From assembly GCF_016801025.1 (NCBI RefSeq), contig NZ_CP068983.1:2844501-2908500 (forward strand): DNA of 64,000 bases, in the 5' to 3' direction. A model generated the notes under the pieces. The model did not search any database. It was not told the DNA's origin and saw only the letters and a list, made by a program, of their open reading frames with translations. The stretch comes from Paradevosia shaoguanensis. GTDB lineage: Bacteria; Pseudomonadota; Alphaproteobacteria; Rhizobiales; Devosiaceae. The position numbers were made by a program, and so were the translations under genes. Each line of letters starts with the position of its first letter. Within the stretch, counting starts at the first letter, position 1. Shown piece after piece: positions 61,228 to 64,000 of the stretch.

Positions 61228-62790
61228 TTATTGTGCCTTTGCCAGACTTGCAGACTGGTTACCGAAGGTGCTGCCGGGCCTTGGCAGCTCCTTCAGTACG
61301 TCACGCGGTCCAGGTTGGTTCTCTCGTAATTCCGGTTCGGCCGAGCGGCGACGGTTCACCGCCGCCTCCATGCCGGGTTCATAGATCATGGCGCAGTTCC
61401 GGCCATTGCCTTTCGCCTCGTAGAGCGCGATATCGGCGCGCCGCGCCATTTCGGCCGGTCCCGCCTGTCGCCGCGCGGAGAGCGCGATGCCTACCGAGAC
61501 GCCGATCCGCGCTTCGTTGCCGAAAAGGTCGAACGGCTTGCCAACCGCTTCAACGATCCGTGCCGCCAGTGCGAAGGCCTCTTCGCTTTGCGCAATGGCC
61601 GGTTCGAGGATCGAGAATTCGTCGCCGCCCATTCGCGCCAGCAGGCCGGACGAGGAAATCAAGCCCGCAAGGCGCGCGCCCACCATGCGGATAAGCTCGT
61701 CGCCCGCTGGATGACCGAGTGTATCGTTGACCTGCTTGAAGCGATCAAGATCGAGCGCAAAGAGCGCCACCGGCGCGTCGGCAGCCGTTGCCTCGCCGAG
61801 ACGCCGTTCGAAGCACGCGCGGTTGGGGAGGCCGGTCAGCGCGTCGTGGTTGGCCTCGTGCTCGGCCCGTGCACGTCCGGCTTCGAGCGCCATGGAATAG
61901 CGATAGAGCCGTTCAACCAGCAGGGCGAAGAGAACGGTGGCTAGCGCCATGGCAATAGCCAGCGCCGGTACGGTCTCTGCCAATAGCCGGCGACCCGGCC
62001 AATCCTGCCGCCATTCGAGGAACGCGATGATGCGGCCGCCGGTATTGATCAGCGGCAGCGTCGCCTTTTCCGGGTTTTCGGTCGTCGTCAGCCGGAAGGC
62101 GGCGTCTTCGACAAGGCTCGCTTCGCCCAGATAGCTTGCATAGTCCTCATCGAGGAAGTCGATCGCGACGTGAAGGTATTGCCGCGCCTCGTCAGGCTCT
62201 CGCGAGGGATCGGCGATCGGCATTACCGTCACCATGGCTGGCGTGCCGGCGATTTGGACGTAGTCGGCCGCGTAAGGCGCATTGCTGCGGCCGCCCGCCA
62301 GATATGCCCGCAACGCGCCGGTTGCTATGTCGGCCCGCAGGCGCGAGAGCAGGGGGGCGAGCGCCTGGAGATCAGGGGCCAGCAGTGTCGGGTCGACCGA
62401 ACGGCCATTGCGCATCAGGTAGATGGGGCGGTCTCCGCCATCGAGCACCACGGTCTGCTCGTAGCCGAAGCTTTCGTAAAACTCGGCGCCCAGGTTTTCG
62501 TCGACCCATTCCGCGTCGAACGGACGAGTATGGTCGACCGCATCGCTCCAGAGTGCCCAGGATTCCTGGTTTTCAGCCTGCAAGGCGAAATAGCTGCGCA
62601 GGGTGTGGTCGATAAGAGCGGTCTGGCGCTGCACGGCGCGGGCGTCGCTATTGCTGGTCGACCAATAGAGGAAGCCGCCCACCGTGGCCGCCATGGCCAG
62701 CAGTGCAACGATAACCGGAATAACGATGACAGCCGCTGCGTGCCGGCCTCCTGCCGGCGATAAAGCGATGCCCATAAGCCCCCTCGACAT
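61228..62790 (-). CDS. Membrane-bound diguanylate cyclase, CHASE4-like sensor, paralogue without EAL
   Basis: Protein of 520 aa with the same layout as its neighbour: TM1 (VIVIPVIVALLAMAATVGGF), CHASE4-like periplasmic domain, TM2 (LAIAMALATVLFALLVERLY) and a GGDEF domain with intact motif (ARMGGDEFSI). After GGDEF it keeps only the beginning of the EAL linker (NRRRSAEPELREN, equivalent to LRHTVEGELREAL in the neighbour), then a 30-residue low-complexity tail. This suggests an ancestral EAL domain was lost. First gene of the pair. A start at 62775 (MGIALSPAGG) is possible. Confidence 0.92.
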   Translation of the reverse strand: MSRGLMGIALSPAGGRHAAAVIVIPVIVALLAMAATVGGFLYWSTSNSDARAVQRQTALIDHTLRSYFALQAENQESWALWSDAVDHTRPFDAEWVDENLGAEFYESFGYEQTVVLDGGDRPIYLMRNGRSVDPTLLAPDLQALAPLLSRLRADIATGALRAYLAGGRSNAPYAADYVQIAGTPAMVTVMPIADPSREPDEARQYLHVAIDFLDEDYASYLGEASLVEDAAFRLTTTENPEKATLPLINTGGRIIAFLEWRQDWPGRRLLAETVPALAIAMALATVLFALLVERLYRYSMALEAGRARAEHEANHDALTGLPNRACFERRLGEATAADAPVALFALDLDRFKQVNDTLGHPAGDELIRMVGARLAGLISSSGLLARMGGDEFSILEPAIAQSEEAFALAARIVEAVGKPFDLFGNEARIGVSVGIALSARRQAGPAEMARRADIALYEAKGNGRNCAMIYEPGMEAAVNRRRSAEPELRENQPGPRDVLKELPRPGSTFGNQSASLAKAQ

Positions 62791-62888
62791 TCTTGTCGCA
62801 GCGCAATCTAGAGAGGGCGGAATTTCCGCTTTGTTACTGAACGAGTTTATTGGCCGGTCTGGTAAACGAATTAAGTAGAAGCCCGGTC

Positions 62889-64000
62889 TCAGTCCTTGAA
62901 CAGGACCTCGCGATCCTGCGTGAAATTGGCGAGCAGCGGGATACTGGCGCCCCCCAGCGCCCGCGCGGCATTGCCGATCGTACCCTCCACCACGCGGAAC
63001 GGGGAGAGCCCCTGCCGGTTGATCCGCTCGAGTGCAGCGCGTGTTCGCTCGATGATGGCCTTGCGCACGAATTCGGGGAAGGCGCCATCGATGATAACCG
63101 TCTCGACATCGATCACCGCTACCGCCGCGACGATCGAGACCGCGACGTTCTGCGATACCTCATCGATCCATTCATCGAGCGCCGGCCCCAGGTCGTCGCC
63201 CCAGTCGTCCGGCGAGAGCCAGAGAACCTCCGGGTTCTTGCCTTGGGCAATCAGCTTGCGTTCAAGCACGTAGATCGATGCCACATTCATCAGCTGCGGC
63301 GTGCGCTGCGCTTGCGTTCCGGCGCCCGTCGCAGGCGCAGGCATCGAGCCCAACGCTCCCGCATTCTGCGTTCGGCCAGGGAAAAGGTGACCGTTGAGCA
63401 CCAAGCCGCCGCCGATGAACGAGCCAATATAGACGTAGAGATAGTCCAGGTAATCCGAGCCGCGCCCGAAAATCAGCTCCGCGGCGCAGGCGGCCGTGAT
63501 GTCGTTGTGGAAATAGACGGGCCAGTCGAGATGGCTGGCGAGGTCGGAGCGGATGTCGACCGTACGCCAGGCGTCGATATCCTCACGCGGTGCGCCGATT
63601 TCCTCGGGCCAGGTCCACATTTCATAGGGCGCCGCGATCCCGACGCCAGCCATGCGTCGCGCATGCTCGGGCGGCAGGTCCTTCATCATCTCCGCAATCC
63701 CCTCGCGCGCGAAATGCAGGATCGCCTCGGGTTTGGGGTAGGGGTAAATCTTGTGGAGGAGCTTCAGGATCTCGCCGGTGAAATTGATGAGGTAGAGATC
63801 GACGCTACGCCGCCCGATCTTGAGCCCGAAAGCGAAAGCGCCATCCGGATTGAGCGAGTAGGGCACCGATGGTTGACCGATCCGACCGCGCTGGGGATTG
63901 CCCTTGAGCAGCAGTCCGTCGGCCTCAAGCTGGTTGGTGATGATCGAGATGGTTTGCGGGGAAAGCCCTGTCATCCGGGCGATATCGGCCTTGGGCAGGC
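62889..64000 (-). CDS. ROK-family transcriptional regulator, 5' part outside window
   Basis: The visible 370 residues comprise the end of an N-terminal helix-turn-helix (LPKADIARMTGLSPQTISII; NQLEADGLLL) and a ROK sugar-kinase-like domain (VDLYLINFTGEILKLL; YVYIGSFIGGGLVLNGHLFP). NagC/Mlc/XylR-type regulators of this family respond to sugars. The frame stays open to the right edge, so the true start lies beyond it. The ROK ATP-binding and zinc motifs look incomplete, which suits a regulator rather than a kinase. Confidence 0.9.
   Translation of the reverse strand, partial: LPKADIARMTGLSPQTISIITNQLEADGLLLKGNPQRGRIGQPSVPYSLNPDGAFAFGLKIGRRSVDLYLINFTGEILKLLHKIYPYPKPEAILHFAREGIAEMMKDLPPEHARRMAGVGIAAPYEMWTWPEEIGAPREDIDAWRTVDIRSDLASHLDWPVYFHNDITAACAAELIFGRGSDYLDYLYVYIGSFIGGGLVLNGHLFPGRTQNAGALGSMPAPATGAGTQAQRTPQLMNVASIYVLERKLIAQGKNPEVLWLSPDDWGDDLGPALDEWIDEVSQNVAVSIVAAVAVIDVETVIIDGAFPEFVRKAIIERTRAALERINRQGLSPFRVVEGTIGNAARALGGASIPLLANFTQDREVLFKD

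Noticed and set aside
1-64000. CRISPR arrays, prophage, tRNA/rRNA genes, known antiviral defence loci
   Set aside because: No spaced direct repeats, phage structural genes, tRNA-like cloverleafs or rRNA sequence were recognised by eye; a dedicated scan could still find a short tRNA.

Overview
The window is a GC-rich, densely packed stretch of an alphaproteobacterial chromosome. The marker genes are trcR (DUF1013), rcdA (DUF1465), DUF1192, alphaproteobacterial YdcH/DUF465 proteins, rpsU and a zinc-ligand-free rpmE. Together they point to Hyphomicrobiales. A Devosia-like organism is my best guess, by inference only. Genes lie on both strands in short operons with many 1-17 nt overlaps, several TTG/GTG starts and almost no foreign DNA except one small insertion sequence. 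I see no tRNA, rRNA, CRISPR array or prophage.

Layout. 1-4.2 kb: an RND efflux permease (cut by the left edge) with its adaptor, then a mercaptopyruvate sulfurtransferase. 4.5-8.4 kb: a four-gene ABC importer behind a very good PhoB box. 8.9-10.8 kb: a ThuA-ThuB-like pair behind a LacI-type palindrome. 10.9-16.4 kb: small stress-type genes, an ArsR/SRPBCC divergent pair, a second ThuA-like gene, a cytochrome b plus sulfite-oxidase-fold molybdoenzyme pair, and the RNA helicase rhlE with a structured leader. 16.4-24 kb: a secreted dioxygenase, two tiny coupled membrane peptides, a deaminase, a YbaY-META protein, ureidoglycolate lyase with two small alpha/beta-barrel proteins and a divergent ArsR regulator, a methyltransferase/GtrA pair, and a DsbA-like protein with an alpha/beta hydrolase. 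24-27 kb: a two-component system divergent from a PepSY/cytochrome b561 pair. 27-38 kb: housekeeping and cell-cycle genes (rpsU, purEK, KefB-type antiporter, trcR, rcdA, rpmE, an MsbA-like ABC exporter). 38.3-39.2 kb: an 844-bp IS5-family element with a frameshifted transposase, followed by a secreted 5'-nucleotidase.

41-57.8 kb is a nearly complete purine-catabolic supercluster. It runs from fused allantoinase/OHCU decarboxylase (divergent) through uraH, xdhABC, a BMP-type ABC importer, puuD, guaD and malate synthase G to a GNAT acetyltransferase. Combined with allA at 19.3 kb, it would take guanine or xanthine through urate and allantoin to glyoxylate, which GlcB condenses into malate. Only the allantoate-degrading step is missing from the window.

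57.8-64 kb: a small membrane protein with topoisomerase IB, two paralogous membrane diguanylate cyclases (one with EAL, the other apparently having lost it), and a ROK-family regulator cut by the right edge. The most interesting leads are the PhoB-box importer, the coupled mini-membrane proteins, the purine supercluster with its importer, the tandem CHASE4-like cyclases, the molybdoenzyme/cytochrome b pair, and two convergent gene pairs whose stop codons share one CTAG.
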